From NCBI GenBank assembly GCA_037974335.1, contig CM075751.1, forward strand, positions 11,789,453 through 11,853,452: a stretch of 64,000 bases of DNA, in the 5' to 3' direction. Position 1 is the stretch's first letter. Each line of letters begins with the position of its first letter. The position numbers and the translations under genes are program-made. Below the pieces are notes generated by a model that made no database searches, was not told the origin of the DNA, and worked only from the letters and a program-made list of their open reading frames with translations. This document shows positions 1 to 9,270 of this stretch, piece after piece. The DNA comes from Prionace glauca. Its lineage: Eukaryota; Chordata; Chondrichthyes; Carcharhiniformes; Carcharhinidae.

Positions 1-555
1 ACAGAGACTTGGTTAAAGGAAGGGCAGGATTGGCAGTTGAATGTTCCTGGGTATAAGTGTTTCAGGCGAGATAGGGGTGGGTCGCTGAGAGGTGGGGGAG
101 TGGCATTGTTAGTTAAGGATTGCATCGTAGCAGTGCAGAGGGAGGGAGGTACGGAGGATATAGGAATCGAGTCGCTATGGGTGGAGTTGAGGAATAGGAA
201 GGGTGATGTTACTATGCTGGGTGTTTACTACAGACCACCCAACAGCCCGAGGGCTGTGGAAGAAGGGATAAGCAGGGACATTCTAGATAAGTGCAGGAAG
301 AATAGGGTGGTGGTAGTGGGAGATTTTAATCTCCCCAGGGTAGATTGGAATGTACTGAGATCAGAGGGTGCTGACGGGGAGGAATTTGTACAGTGTGTAA
401 TGGAAGGATCCCTGGAGCAGTACGTGGATAGACCGACCAGGGAGGGGGCTATACTTGACTTGGTTCTGGGGAATGAGCCTGGGCAGGTGGTTGACGTTGA
501 GGTAGGAGAGCATTGGCTAACAGTGACCACAACTCTGTCTGGTTCAAGATATTAA
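1..555 (+). pseudogene. LINE family A endonuclease domain (partial)
   Basis: The frame is open from the window edge; its first Met is at 37. It reads as the exonuclease-endonuclease-phosphatase fold that nicks target DNA for target-primed reverse transcription. Visible blocks are RGGGVALLVKDCI, a YYRPP block, VVVVGDFNLPRVDW and AILDLVLGNEPG. The final SDHN block is shifted into the next frame, so the domain as written ends in unrelated residues from about 505 onward. Part of the LINE ORF2-type protein, not a host gene. Confidence 0.8.
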
Positions 556-2688
556 TGGATAAAGATGAAGCCTGTCCTAAGGGGAGGGTGTTAAATTGGG
601 GGAGGGCTAGATACAGCCGGATTAGGCAGGATCTTAAAGATACGGAATGGGGTACGCTATTTAACGGTAGGTCGACGCTGGGTATGTGGGAGTCTCTCAA
701 GGGAAAATTACAATCTTTACAGGAAAGACATGTGCCGGTCAAGAGGAAGGATGGGAAAGGTAGGATTAGAGAGCCGTGGGTAACTAGGGATATTGAGGAC
801 CTGGTCAGGAGAAAGAGGGAAGCGTACACTAGATCGAGGCATTTGAGGACAGAGATAGCGTTAGAAGAATACAGAGAATGTAGGAGAGAACTTAAAAGGG
901 GCATCAGAAAGGCAAAAAGGGGCCACGAAATGGCTTTGGCGGGTAGGATTAAGGAAAATCCTAAGGCATTTTACTCTTATATTAGAAACAAAAGGATGGT
1001 TAGAGGGAACATTGGTCCTCTCAGGGACAGAGGAGGGGAACTATGCTTGGAGCCTGGGGGAATGGGGGAGATCTTGAATGAATACTTTGCGTCGGTATTC
1101 ACTCAGGAGAGGGGTCAGTCCTCTGCTGCTGTGCTTGAGAAGTTTGAGGATCCGTTGAGGGAAATAGTCATCACGAGGGAAGAGGTGTTGGGACTTTTAG
1201 ACAATATAAAGACGGACAAATCTCCGGGGCCTGATGGCATCTATCCTAGGCTGCTAAGGGAGGTGAGGGATGAAATTGCTGGGCCTCTGACGCAAATCTT
1301 TGTCTCTTCTTTGGACACAGGTGAGGTCCCAGAGGATTGGCGGATTGCAAATGTTGTACCGTTGTTTAAGAAGGGTCAGAGGGATAACCCAGGGAACTAT
1401 AAGCCAGTGAGCTTGACTTCAGTTATAGGCAAGATAATGGAGAGGATCCTCAAGGATAGGATGTATGAGCATCTGGAGCGCTGCAATCTGATCAGGGATA
1501 CGCAGCATGGCTTCGTTACAGGGAGGTCGTGCCTTACGAATCTATTGGAATTTTTTGAAGAGGTGACAAAAACGGTTGACGAAGGACAAGCCGTTGATGT
1601 TGTCTATATGGATTTCAGTAAGGCGTTTGACAAGGTCCCTCACGGTAGAAAAGGTGAAGGCTCATGGGATACAAGGCCAGGTATGTAGATGGGTGAAGAA
1701 CTGGCTTGGGAGGAGAAGACAGCGGGTAGTAGTGGAGGGCTCCTTTTCCAATTGGAGGTCTGTCACCAGTGGGGTGCCGCAGGGCTCGGTACTAGGACCT
1801 CTACTATTTGTAGTATATATTAATGACTTGGAAGAGGGGGTAGGTGGTGTGATCAGCAAATTTGCTGATGACACAAAGATGGTTGGATTGGCGGGTACTG
1901 AGGAGCAGTGCCTGGCAATGCAACAGGACATAGATAGGCTGGTAGATTGGGCAGATAGATGGCAAATGGAATTTAATCCGGAGAAATGCGAGGTGATGCA
2001 CTTTGGCCGGAATAATGTGGAAGGGAGTTATATGATAAAAGGTAGAACTATCCGGAGTATAGATACGCAGAGAGACCTGGGGGTGCAGGTACACAAGTCC
2101 CTGAAGGTGTCGGTGCAGGTGCAGAATGTGATGAGGAAAGCGTATGGCATGTTAGCCTTCATAGGAAGGGGTATAGAATATAAGAGTAGGAGTCTGATGT
2201 TGCAGTTGTATAGAACGTTGGTTAGGCCTCACCTGGAGTACTGCGTCCAGTTCTGGTCGCCGTACTATCGGAAGGATGTAGAGATCCTGGAGAGAGTGCA
2301 GAGGAGATTTACCAGGATGTTGCCTGGTATGGAAGGGCTGTCTTACGAGGAAAGATTGAACGCACTTGGGCTGTTTTCCCTTGAGAGACGTCGGCTGAGG
2401 GGGGATTTGATAGAGGTTTATAAGATTATGAAGGGGACAGATAGAGTAGATGGTGATAAGCTTTTTCCGCTATTAGAAATGGATAGAACGAGGGGTCACG
2501 GGCTTAGGGTGAGGGGGGCTAGATATAAGACTAATGTTAGAGGGCAGTTTTTCACACAAAGGGTAGTGGGGATGTGGAATGCACTGCCGAGTAAGGTGGT
2601 GGAAGCAGGCACGCTAGGGTTGTTCAAGAGTCACTTGGACAGCCACATGAGCAGTTTACATATAGGGGGATATAGCAGGCCTTATTAA
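513..2688 (+). pseudogene. LINE family A reverse transcriptase (two frames)
   Basis: Reverse transcriptase that copies LINE RNA at the nicked target. The first frame (513-1688) covers the end of the endonuclease, a basic linker rich in KRG/RKAKRGHEM, and RT blocks through YMDFSKAFDKVPHG. The second frame (1576-2688) carries [20 protein letters not shown], the catalytic FADDTK block and the C-terminal RRFTRMLPGMEGLSYEERL and RRRLRGDLIEVYKIMKG segments. The frame change coincides with the absence of 8 bp after CCTCACGGTAG (about 1641-1649) that are present at the same point in the copy at 34049-35875. The element is therefore disabled by a recent change. Confidence 0.85.
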
Positions 2689-2831
2689 GCATTGTAGGCT
2701 TGGGGTCAGTTTTAGTCTCGGATATAGAGTCTTTAATAATGAAATTTTTATCCACAGGCACTTACCATCTCGAGGGCATCATGGCAGCACAGAGGCTATC
2801 TCTGTTGCTGTGCGGACACATGGAGTTGGGC

Positions 2832-2965
2832 CTGTGTCCGTGGGAGTTTGCGCATTCTCCCCGTGGTTGCGTGGGTTTCCTCCGGGTGCTCCGGTTTCCT
2901 CCCACATCCCAAAAATGTGCTTTTAGGCTGATTGATTGGGTAACAAATTGTCCCTATATTGGACC
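2832..2965 (+). repeat. SINE-body-like module inside LINE family A 3' UTR
   Basis: The stretch from GTGGGAGTTTGCGCATTCTC to TAACAAATTGTCCC matches, almost base for base, the central body of the tRNA-headed SINEs in this window (for example 29600-29760 read on the - strand). No tRNA-like head precedes it. The same module sits at the same place in the copy at 34049-35875, so it belongs to the LINE family rather than being a later insertion. Confidence 0.7.
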
Positions 2966-3094
2966 TCCCTGATCCTCACACATTAGGCATAGACTAGAGT
3001 CATGAATAGGTCACTGACCATGGGACGGCGGCGCGGGCTCGTTGGGCCGAAGGGCCTGTTTCCTGTGCTGTTTTGTTCTTTGTTCTTTGTATAC

Positions 3095-3995
3095 AGACTA
3101 ACGAGGTGCTAAAGCACGAACTTCAAGGGCAATTAGGAATTCCAAGTTTTTGGATGACACCAAACAGAGGGGAGGGGACACAGTCAATACAGTCAAACCA
3201 CAGGAGGATATTAATAACCTTGAACAATGAACAAATAATGTTCAACACTAATAATTGTGAGGTAAACCATTTTGTTGGAAAGAATAGGGAATTCAGCTCC
3301 TTGGAAGGTCTCAGCAGGGTTGGGGAAACAAAGGGATCTTGGGAGGACAAATACACAAATTATTAAAAAGAGGAACCACAGGTCAGCAAGTACATTAAAA
3401 AAAATCAAGTGCTTAAACGTTTTGTGGAGGGATAGAATTGAAATGTATTGAACATAGACTGAACCTGTGTCAAACTTTGGTCAGACCACACTTCGAGCAC
3501 TGCATGTAACACTGGAGAGGATGTACAGAAGATTTATATCAGAAATGCGTGGGTGTGCATATCAGGAAAAGATTGACAGGCTGGATCGCTTCTCTCTTGA
3601 AAAAAAAAGGTTGAGGGGTGACCTGATGAAGATTTTTTAAATTCTAAAAGGTTTTGATTGGAGTGGATTCAGAGAGAATGTTTCCTGTTTTGGGGAAGAG
3701 CATAGTGAGGTGCCATCAATATAGGATGATCACCAAGATATCCAACAGGGAATTCAGAAAAAAATTATTTACCCCAGACTGTTAAGAATGTGAAACATGT
3801 TATGCAGGAAGGGGTTGAAGCAAATACTATAAATGAATGCTTAAGGGGAAGCCAGCCAAATCTTTCGAAGGAGACGGGAACAAAGAATTATGATTGTAGA
3901 TTGAAAGGAGGAAAGATGGGAGGCGATTTCAGTCGAACGGAAACAAGGTTATGGGCTGAATGACCTGAATACCTGGTTCTGTATAATTTATGATG
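3095..3995 (+). mobile_element. Old, degenerate CR1-like LINE fragment
   Basis: Translated by eye, the stretch keeps scattered matches to the CR1-like C-terminal RT region: a VRPHFEHCM-like block near 3480-3510, DRLDRFSLEKKRLRGDLM-like residues near 3575-3630, and a 3' end reading GGGCTGAATGACCTG near 3954. Many frame breaks and A-rich runs show it is much older than the neighbouring family A copy. No intact ORF. Confidence 0.6.
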
Positions 3996-4017
3996 GGGCG
4001 ATGTGTTGGACTGGGGT

Positions 4018-5200
4018 AAACACAGTAAGAAGTCTCACAACACCAGGTTAAAGTCCAACAGATTTATTTGGTAGCAAAATCCACTGCTGTTCCTTCGTCA
4101 GGTAAGTGGGAGTTCTGTTCACAAACGGAGTATTTAAAGATACAAACTCAAATAATGGTTGGAATGCAAATCTTTACAGGTCATCACGTCTCAAAAGGTA
4201 CAGACAATGTCAGTGAAGTGAGCGTTAAGCACAGGTTAAAAGAGATGTGTATCATCTCCAGACAGGAAAGATAGTGAGATTTTGCGAGCCCAGGCAAGTT
4301 GTGGGGGTTACAGATAATGTAACATAAACCCAAGATCCCGGTTGAGGCCGTCCTCATGCGTGTGGAACTTGGGTATCAGTCTCTGCTCAGTAACCCTGCG
4401 TTGCCTTGGAGAAAACTTACCTGAAGATCAGAGGCCCAATGCCTGTGACCACTTAAGTCTTCCCCGACAAAAAGAGAACAGTCTTGCCTCGTGATTGTCG
4501 AGCGATGTTCATTCATCCGTTGTCATAGTGTCTGCATTTTTCCCCAACGCACCATGCTCGGGACATCCTTTCCTGCAGCATATCAGGATAACGTTGGTCG
4601 AGTTGCAAGAGTATGTACCATGTACCTGGTGAATGGTGTTCTCATGTGAGATGATGGCATCAGTGTCGATAATCCGGCATGTCTTGCAGAGGTTGCTGTG
4701 CCAAGGTTGTGTGGTGTTGTGGTCACTGTTCTCCTGAGGGCTGGGTAGTTTGCTGCAGATAATGGTCTGTTTGAGATTGTGCGGTTCTCTGAAGGCAAGA
4801 AGTGGGGGTGTTGGGGTGGCCTTAACGAGATGTTCGTCTTCATCAATGACATGTTGAAGGCTCCAGAGAAGATGTCGTAGCTTCTCTGCTCCGGGGAACG
4901 ACTGAACAACGAAGGGTACTCTGTCCGCTGTGTCCCGTGTTTGTCTTCTGAGGAGGTCAATGTGGTTTTTCACTGTGGCTCGTCGGAACTGCGATTAATG
5001 AGTCGAGCGCCATATCCTGTTCTTATGAGGGCATCTTTCAGCGTCTGGAGGTGTCTATGGTGATCGTCCTCATCTGAGCAGATCCTGTGTGTACGGAGGG
5101 CTTGTCCATAGGAGATGGCTTCTTTAACGTGCTTCAGGTGGAAGGTGGAGAAGCAGAGCATCATGAGGTTATCCGTGGGCTTGCGATACAGTGAAATATA
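4018..5200 (-). mobile_element. Penelope-like element fragment, minus arm
   Basis: Read on the - strand this gives the C-terminal part of a Penelope-like element. It has a YRKPTDN motif (about 5190-5170), SFHLKHVKEAISYGQALRTHRICS-like residues and a GIY-YIG endonuclease region with CRKGCPEH. The outer left end, 4018-4090, has the sequence CACAACACCAGGTTAAAGTC followed by GGTAGCAAAATCCACTGCTG. The reverse complement of this ends the plus arm at about 9190-9270, so it is the element's 3' end. Truncated at its 5' side where it meets the plus arm at about 5200. No intact reading frame spans it. Confidence 0.75.
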
Positions 5201-5203
5201 CAC
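4509..5203 (-). pseudogene. PLE thumb and GIY-YIG endonuclease remnant
   Basis: Two overlapping minus-strand frames (5203-4970 and 4973-4509) encode the end of the PLE polymerase and its linker to the endonuclease. RICSDEDDHHRHLQTLKDAL and DTADRVPFVVQSFPGAEKLR are followed by a Cys-rich HSNLCKTCRIIDTDAIISHE segment and VHGTYSCNSTNVI. GIY-YIG domains cut target DNA and are a hallmark of canonical Penelope-like elements. The diagnostic YIGET core is degraded in this copy but intact in the plus arm at about 8730. Confidence 0.7.
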
Positions 5204-5521
5204 AGGATCTGCTCAGATGAGGACAATCACAACAGACACTTCCAGATGCTGAAGGATGCCCTCATAAGAACAAGATATGGCGCTCAACTCATCGATCGAC
5301 AGTTCCAATGCGCCACAGCAAAGAACTGCACCAACCTCCTCAGAAGACAAACATGGGACACAGCGGACTGAGTACCCTTCATCGTCTCGTACTTCCCCAG
5401 AGCAGAGAAGCTGTGACATCTTCTCCAAAGTTTTCAACATGTCATTGAAGATGATGAACATCTCGCCAAGGCCATCCCCATGCCCCTACTTCTTGCCTTC
5501 AAACAATCACTCAACCTCAAA
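5201..5521 (+). mobile_element. Penelope-like element, plus arm, part 1
   Basis: It begins GGATCTGCTCAGATGAGGAC and reads the same protein region as the minus arm (RICSDEDNHNRHF, QLIDRQFQCATAKNCTNLLR, ADRVPF-like) in the opposite direction. The text breaks off at CTCAA in the middle of the NLKQTIIRSKLP segment because a family B LINE has been inserted. The element resumes at 8503. Confidence 0.75.
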
Positions 5522-5588
5522 GTAGGAGTAGGGGGCGTGAGTAGGGTTGGTGGCGTTACGGCAAATAGGGTCCAGGTGAAGGCTGGGA

Positions 5589-6224
5589 TGAAAGTACTGT
5601 ATCTGAATGCACGAAGCATTCGGAATAAAGTGGATGAGCTGGTGGCGCAGATCGACACAAATGGACATGATCTGGTGGCCATTACAGAGACGTGGCTGCA
5701 AGGTGACAGGGACTGGGAGCTGAATGACCAAGGGTATCAAGTGTTTAGGAAGGATAAGCGGGAGGGAAAAGGGGGGGGGGGGCGTAGCTCTGCTGATTAA
5801 GGATAGCATCAAGGTGGTAGCAAGGGATGATATTGGAGCCAAGGAGCAGAACGTGGAATCGTTGTGGGTAGAGATTAGGAACAGCAAAGGGAGGAAGGCG
5901 CTGGTGGGTGTCGTCTATAGGCCCCCGAATAATGATCTGGAGGTGGGGCGGGCTGTTAACGCGCAAATAAGTGCGGCGTGCAGGAATAGGACGGCCGTAG
6001 TTATGGGGGATTTCAATCTGCATATTGATTGGTCGACCCATGTTGGACACGGTGGGCTCGAGGAGGAGTTCTTGGAATGCTGCCGGGATAATTTCCTTGA
6101 ACAGTGTGTGTTGGAGCCGATGAGGGAGCGAGCTATCTTGGATCTGGTGCTATGTAATGAGGCGGGTAGAATTAGGGACCTTGAGGTGAAGATCCTCTTG
6201 GAGAGAGTGATCATTGTATGGTAG
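5589..6224 (+). pseudogene. LINE family B endonuclease (two frames)
   Basis: The first part (to about 5770) reads LNARSIRNKVDEL, LVAITETWLQGD and GYQVFRKDKREG. After the 12-base G run the frame moves and continues GGGVALLIKDSIKVV, VYRPPNND, AVVMGDFNLHIDW and AILDLVLCNEAGR to about 6188, where a single-base change shifts it again before the SDHC block. Target-nicking endonuclease of the LINE. The G-run indel could be a sequencing error. Confidence 0.75.
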
Positions 6225-8236
6225 AGTTTCTGGTGCAGATGGAGGAGGAGAAAGTGGGTTCCCGGACACACGTCCTTTGTTTGAATAGAGGGGAGTACGG
6301 TAGGATGAGAGAAGAATTGGCGAATATGGACTGGGGGAGTGCGTTGGAGGGAGGGTCTGCTGAGGAGCAATGGAGGATCTTTAAGGAGATCTTTCTTGGT
6401 GCTCAGCAGAAGTTTATTCCGATAGTCAAAAAGGACTGTAGGAGGAGAGGTAATAAGCTGTGGATAACGAAGGAGGTGAAGGAAAGTGTTAAATTAAAAG
6501 CAGAGGCATTTAGAGTAGCGAAGAGCAGTGGGCGAGAAGAGGATTGGGAGAGGTTTAAATGTCAACAAAGATTGACAAAGAAGTTGATAAAGGAGGGTAG
6601 GAGAAACTATGAAGCTGGGCTAGCGCTTAATATAAAAAAGGATAGCAAGAGTTTTTATAAATATATAAAAAGGAAGAGGCTGGCTAGGGTGAACGTTGGT
6701 CCTTTAGAGGATGAGAAAGGGGACCTAGTGGTAGGGGATGGGGATATGGCTCAGGTATTGAATAACTTTTTTGTTTCCGTCTTCACGGAGGAGGACGTGA
6801 ATAATTTGCCGGGTGTTAGCGATGGAAAGGTGGTAGGACTGGAGGGTCTTTATGACATTACTGTTACTAGAGAGGCGGTGCTCGACAGACTGGAGGGGCT
6901 GATTATGGACAAGTCCCCAGGACCGGATGGAATGCATCCGAGGGTTCTGAAAGAAATGGCGGAGGTTATAGTGGATGCATTGGTGGTTATTTTCCAGACG
7001 TCGCTGGATTCCGGGGAAGTGCCGGAAGATTGGAAAACGGCTAACCTTACGCCGTTGTTTAAGAAGGGTGCCAGGCAAAAGGCAGGGAATTATAGGCCGG
7101 TTAGTTTAACGTCTGTGGTAGGTAAAATGTTAGAATCCGTCATTAAAGAGGAAATTGCGAGGCATCTTGAAGGGAATTGCTTGATAGAGCAGACGCAGCA
7201 CGGTTTCATTAAAGGGAAGTTGTGTCTGACAAATTTACTGGAGTTCTATGAGGATGTGTCTAGGGCGGTGGATAGAGGAGAGCCGGTGGATGTGGTCTTT
7301 CTGGATTTTCAGAAGGCGTTTGACAAAGTACCTCATAAGAGGTTATTGCAGAAGGTCAGGGGAATTGGAGTTGAGGGTAGGGTGTTAGCGTGGATAGAGG
7401 ATTGGTTGTCATATAGGAGGCAGAGAGTGGGGGTCAACGGGTGCTATTCGGATTGGCGGATGGTGACTAGTGGAGTGCCCCAGGGGTCGGTGCTGGGGCC
7501 TCAGCTTTTTACCATTTATATAGATGATCCGGAGGAGGGAACCGAGTGTAGGGTGTCGAAATTTGCGGATGACACCAAGATTGGGAGAACGGCAAATTGT
7601 GCGGAGGGTGTGGAGAGTCTGCAGAAGGATCTAGATAGGCTGGGCGAATGGGCCAGGAATTGGCAAATGGAATTTAATGTTGGCAAGTGTGAGGTGGTCC
7701 ACTTTGGAAGGAAGAATGGTAGGAAGGACTATTACTTACGTGGCGAAAAACTGCAGCAGGCGACGGTGCAGAGGGACTTCGGGGTCCTTGTGCATGAGTC
7801 GCAAAAACCCAGCTTGCAGGTGCAGCAGTTGGTCAGGAAGGCGAATGGGATGCTGGCCTTCATAGCGAAGGGGATTGAAAATAAAAGTAGGGAGGTCTTG
7901 CTGCAGCTGTATAGGGCATTGGTGAGACCGCAGCTGGAGTACTGTGTGCAGTTTTGGGCGCCGCACCTGCGTAAAGATATTTTGGCCGTGGAGGGAGTGC
8001 AGAGGAGGTTCACTAGGCTGATACCGGAGTTGAGGGGGTTGAGCTATGAGGAGAGGCTGAATGAAGTAGGCTTGTACTCGTTAGAGTTTAGAAGAATGAG
8101 GGGAGATCTCATTGAGACGTATAAGATGATGAATGGGATGGATAGGATAGAGGTGGAGAGATTCTTCCCGCTCAAAAAAGACAGTAGGACTACGGGGCAC
8201 AGCCTCAAGATAAAGGGATTTAGAACGGAGTTTTAG
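6218..8236 (+). CDS. LINE family B reverse transcriptase ORF, 672 codons
   Basis: Long open frame covering the linker and the whole RT of the family B LINE. It begins within the SDH block region, passes the basic linker (LKAEAFRVAKSSGREEDWER) and RT motifs SPGPDGMHP, NYRPVSLTSVVGKMLE, DVVFLDFQKAFDKVPH, SGVPQGSVLGPQLF and FADDTKIGRT, and the C-terminal RRFTRLIPELRGLSYEERL. It stops early at KIKGFRTEF because a 14-bp direct repeat (TTTAGAACGGAGTT twice) has shifted the frame; sibling copies continue to RTELRRNFFTQRVVNLWNSL. Its Met is internal to the original protein, so the start is not biological. Selfish-element protein, not host. Confidence 0.85.
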   Translation: MVEFLVQMEEEKVGSRTHVLCLNRGEYGRMREELANMDWGSALEGGSAEEQWRIFKEIFLGAQQKFIPIVKKDCRRRGNKLWITKEVKESVKLKAEAFRVAKSSGREEDWERFKCQQRLTKKLIKEGRRNYEAGLALNIKKDSKSFYKYIKRKRLARVNVGPLEDEKGDLVVGDGDMAQVLNNFFVSVFTEEDVNNLPGVSDGKVVGLEGLYDITVTREAVLDRLEGLIMDKSPGPDGMHPRVLKEMAEVIVDALVVIFQTSLDSGEVPEDWKTANLTPLFKKGARQKAGNYRPVSLTSVVGKMLESVIKEEIARHLEGNCLIEQTQHGFIKGKLCLTNLLEFYEDVSRAVDRGEPVDVVFLDFQKAFDKVPHKRLLQKVRGIGVEGRVLAWIEDWLSYRRQRVGVNGCYSDWRMVTSGVPQGSVLGPQLFTIYIDDPEEGTECRVSKFADDTKIGRTANCAEGVESLQKDLDRLGEWARNWQMEFNVGKCEVVHFGRKNGRKDYYLRGEKLQQATVQRDFGVLVHESQKPSLQVQQLVRKANGMLAFIAKGIENKSREVLLQLYRALVRPQLEYCVQFWAPHLRKDILAVEGVQRRFTRLIPELRGLSYEERLNEVGLYSLEFRRMRGDLIETYKMMNGMDRIEVERFFPLKKDSRTTGHSLKIKGFRTEF

Positions 8237-8438
8237 AACGGAGTTGAGGAGGAACTTCTTCACTCAAAGGGTGGTGAATCTCTGGAATTCTCTACCCGTT
8301 GAAGTGGTGGAGGCTGCCTCGCTAAATATTTTCAAGAAGCGGGTTGATGGGTTTTTGATAAGAGAGGGGATTAAGGGTTATGGGGAGAGGGCCGGAATGT
8401 GGAACTGAGCCATGACAGATCAGCCATGATCTTATTGA

Positions 8439-8759
8439 ATGGCGAGGCAGGCTCGAAGGGCCAGATGGCCTACTCCTGCTCCTATTTCTTATATTCTTAT
8501 GTTCAAACAGATCATTATCCGCAGCAAACTACCCAGCTTTCAGGAGAACAGTGACCATGACATCACACAACCCTGCCACAGCAACCTCTGCAAGACGTGC
8601 GGGATCATCGACATGGATGCCATCATCTCACATGAGAATACCAACCACAAGGTACATGGTACATACTCTTGCAACACGGCCAACTTTGTCTACCTGACAC
8701 GCTGCAGGAAAGGATGTCCTGAGGCATGGTACATTGGGGAAACCATGCAGACGCTATGA
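8439..8759 (+). pseudogene. PLE GIY-YIG endonuclease core
   Basis: The open frame starts in the LINE tail (8439-8502) and enters PLE coding sequence at about 8505, so only the downstream part is genuine. It holds the CX2C-like NLCKTC segment followed by YLTRCRKGCPEAWYIGET. In the GIY-YIG family the first Tyr lies in a Y-L/I strand and the second in YIG. The downstream Arg and Glu expected in an active enzyme fall after an in-frame stop in this copy. Confidence 0.6.
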
Positions 8760-9270
8760 CAACAGGTGAATGAACACCACTCAACAATCACGAGGCAAGA
8801 GTGTTCTCTTCCTGTTGGGGAACACTTCAGCGGTCATGGGCATTTGGCTTCTGGTCTTTGGGTGTGCGTTCTCCAAGGTGGCCTTCATGACATATGACAA
8901 CGCAGTCACTGAGAATAGACTGATAGCCAAGTTCCGCACAGATGAGGACGGCTTCAACCGGGATCTTGGGTTCATGTCACATTATCTGGAACCTCTATGA
9001 CTTGCAAAATCTCACTAACTGTCCTGTCTGGAGACAATACACATCTCTATAACCTGTGCTTAACGCTCTCTCCACTAACAGACTTAATTACCTGTAAAGG
9101 TTCGCATTTCAACCATTATTTTGTAAATTGAGTTTGTGTCTTTATATGTCCTGTTTGTGAACAGAACTCCAACTAAGTTGACGAAGGAGCAGCGCTCCAA
9201 AATCTAGTGGATTTTACTACCAAATAAACGTGTTGGACTTTACCTGGTGTTGTGAGATTTCTTACTGTCT
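8503..9270 (+). mobile_element. Penelope-like element, plus arm, part 2 and 3' end
   Basis: Continuation of the PLE after the LINE. The protein text reads IIIRSKLPSFQENSDHD, HSNLCKTCGIIDMDAIISHE, VHGTYSCNTANFVYLTRC and KGCPEAWYIGETMQTL, which is a recognisable GIY-YIG core (Y-L ... YIGET). It is followed by degraded text including AKFRTDEDGFNRDLGFMSHY (about 8930-8985). The non-coding end, 9180-9270, is the reverse complement of 4018-4090 and gives the element a common 3' terminus. One stop follows MQTL, and several more lie downstream. Confidence 0.75.

Larger units (their letters stand above)
1..3092 (+). mobile_element. CR1-like LINE, family A, copy 1 (5' end cut by window)
   Basis: Non-LTR retrotransposon in sense orientation. 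Its first bases already lie inside the apurinic-like endonuclease domain (TETW motif near base 5, GDFNLPRVDW near 322-351, SDHNS near 516-530). A reverse transcriptase follows, with [37 protein letters not shown] and FADDTK. After the ORF stop near 2688 comes a 3' UTR of about 400 bp ending in GGGCCGAAGGGCCTGTTTCC and TTCTTTG repeats. The short tandem tail is typical of the CR1/L2 group. The endonuclease/RT frame breaks near 508-513 (net 1-bp loss) and again near 1650. The second break is an 8-bp deletion relative to the copy at 34049-35875, which still has the bases. The two copies are about 99% identical where they overlap, so this is a recent insertion. The clade name (CR1 versus L2) is by motif memory only. 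Confidence 0.9.
5522..8502 (+). mobile_element. CR1-like LINE, family B, nearly full length, inserted in the PLE
   Basis: About 2.98 kb. It opens with a short leader, then an endonuclease starting MKVLYLNARSIRNKVDEL near 5589, then RT with SPGPDGMHPRVLKEM, FLDFQKAFDKVPHKR, GVPQGSVLGPQL and FADDTK. The 3' end carries the family B signature (GGCTCGAAGGGCCAGATGGC) and TTCTTAT repeats. TCAAA at 5517-5521 and again at 8503-8507 is a plausible 5-bp target-site duplication, and the interrupted PLE reads on directly. Frame breaks: a run of 12 G at 5771-5782, a 1-base loss near 6188, and a 14-bp tandem duplication at about 8218-8246. Confidence 0.9.

Noticed and set aside
5480-5800. A single 106-codon protein across the PLE/LINE junction
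   Set aside because: The frame is an accidental fusion of PLE text and the LINE leader at 5521; the LINE start is better placed near 5589.
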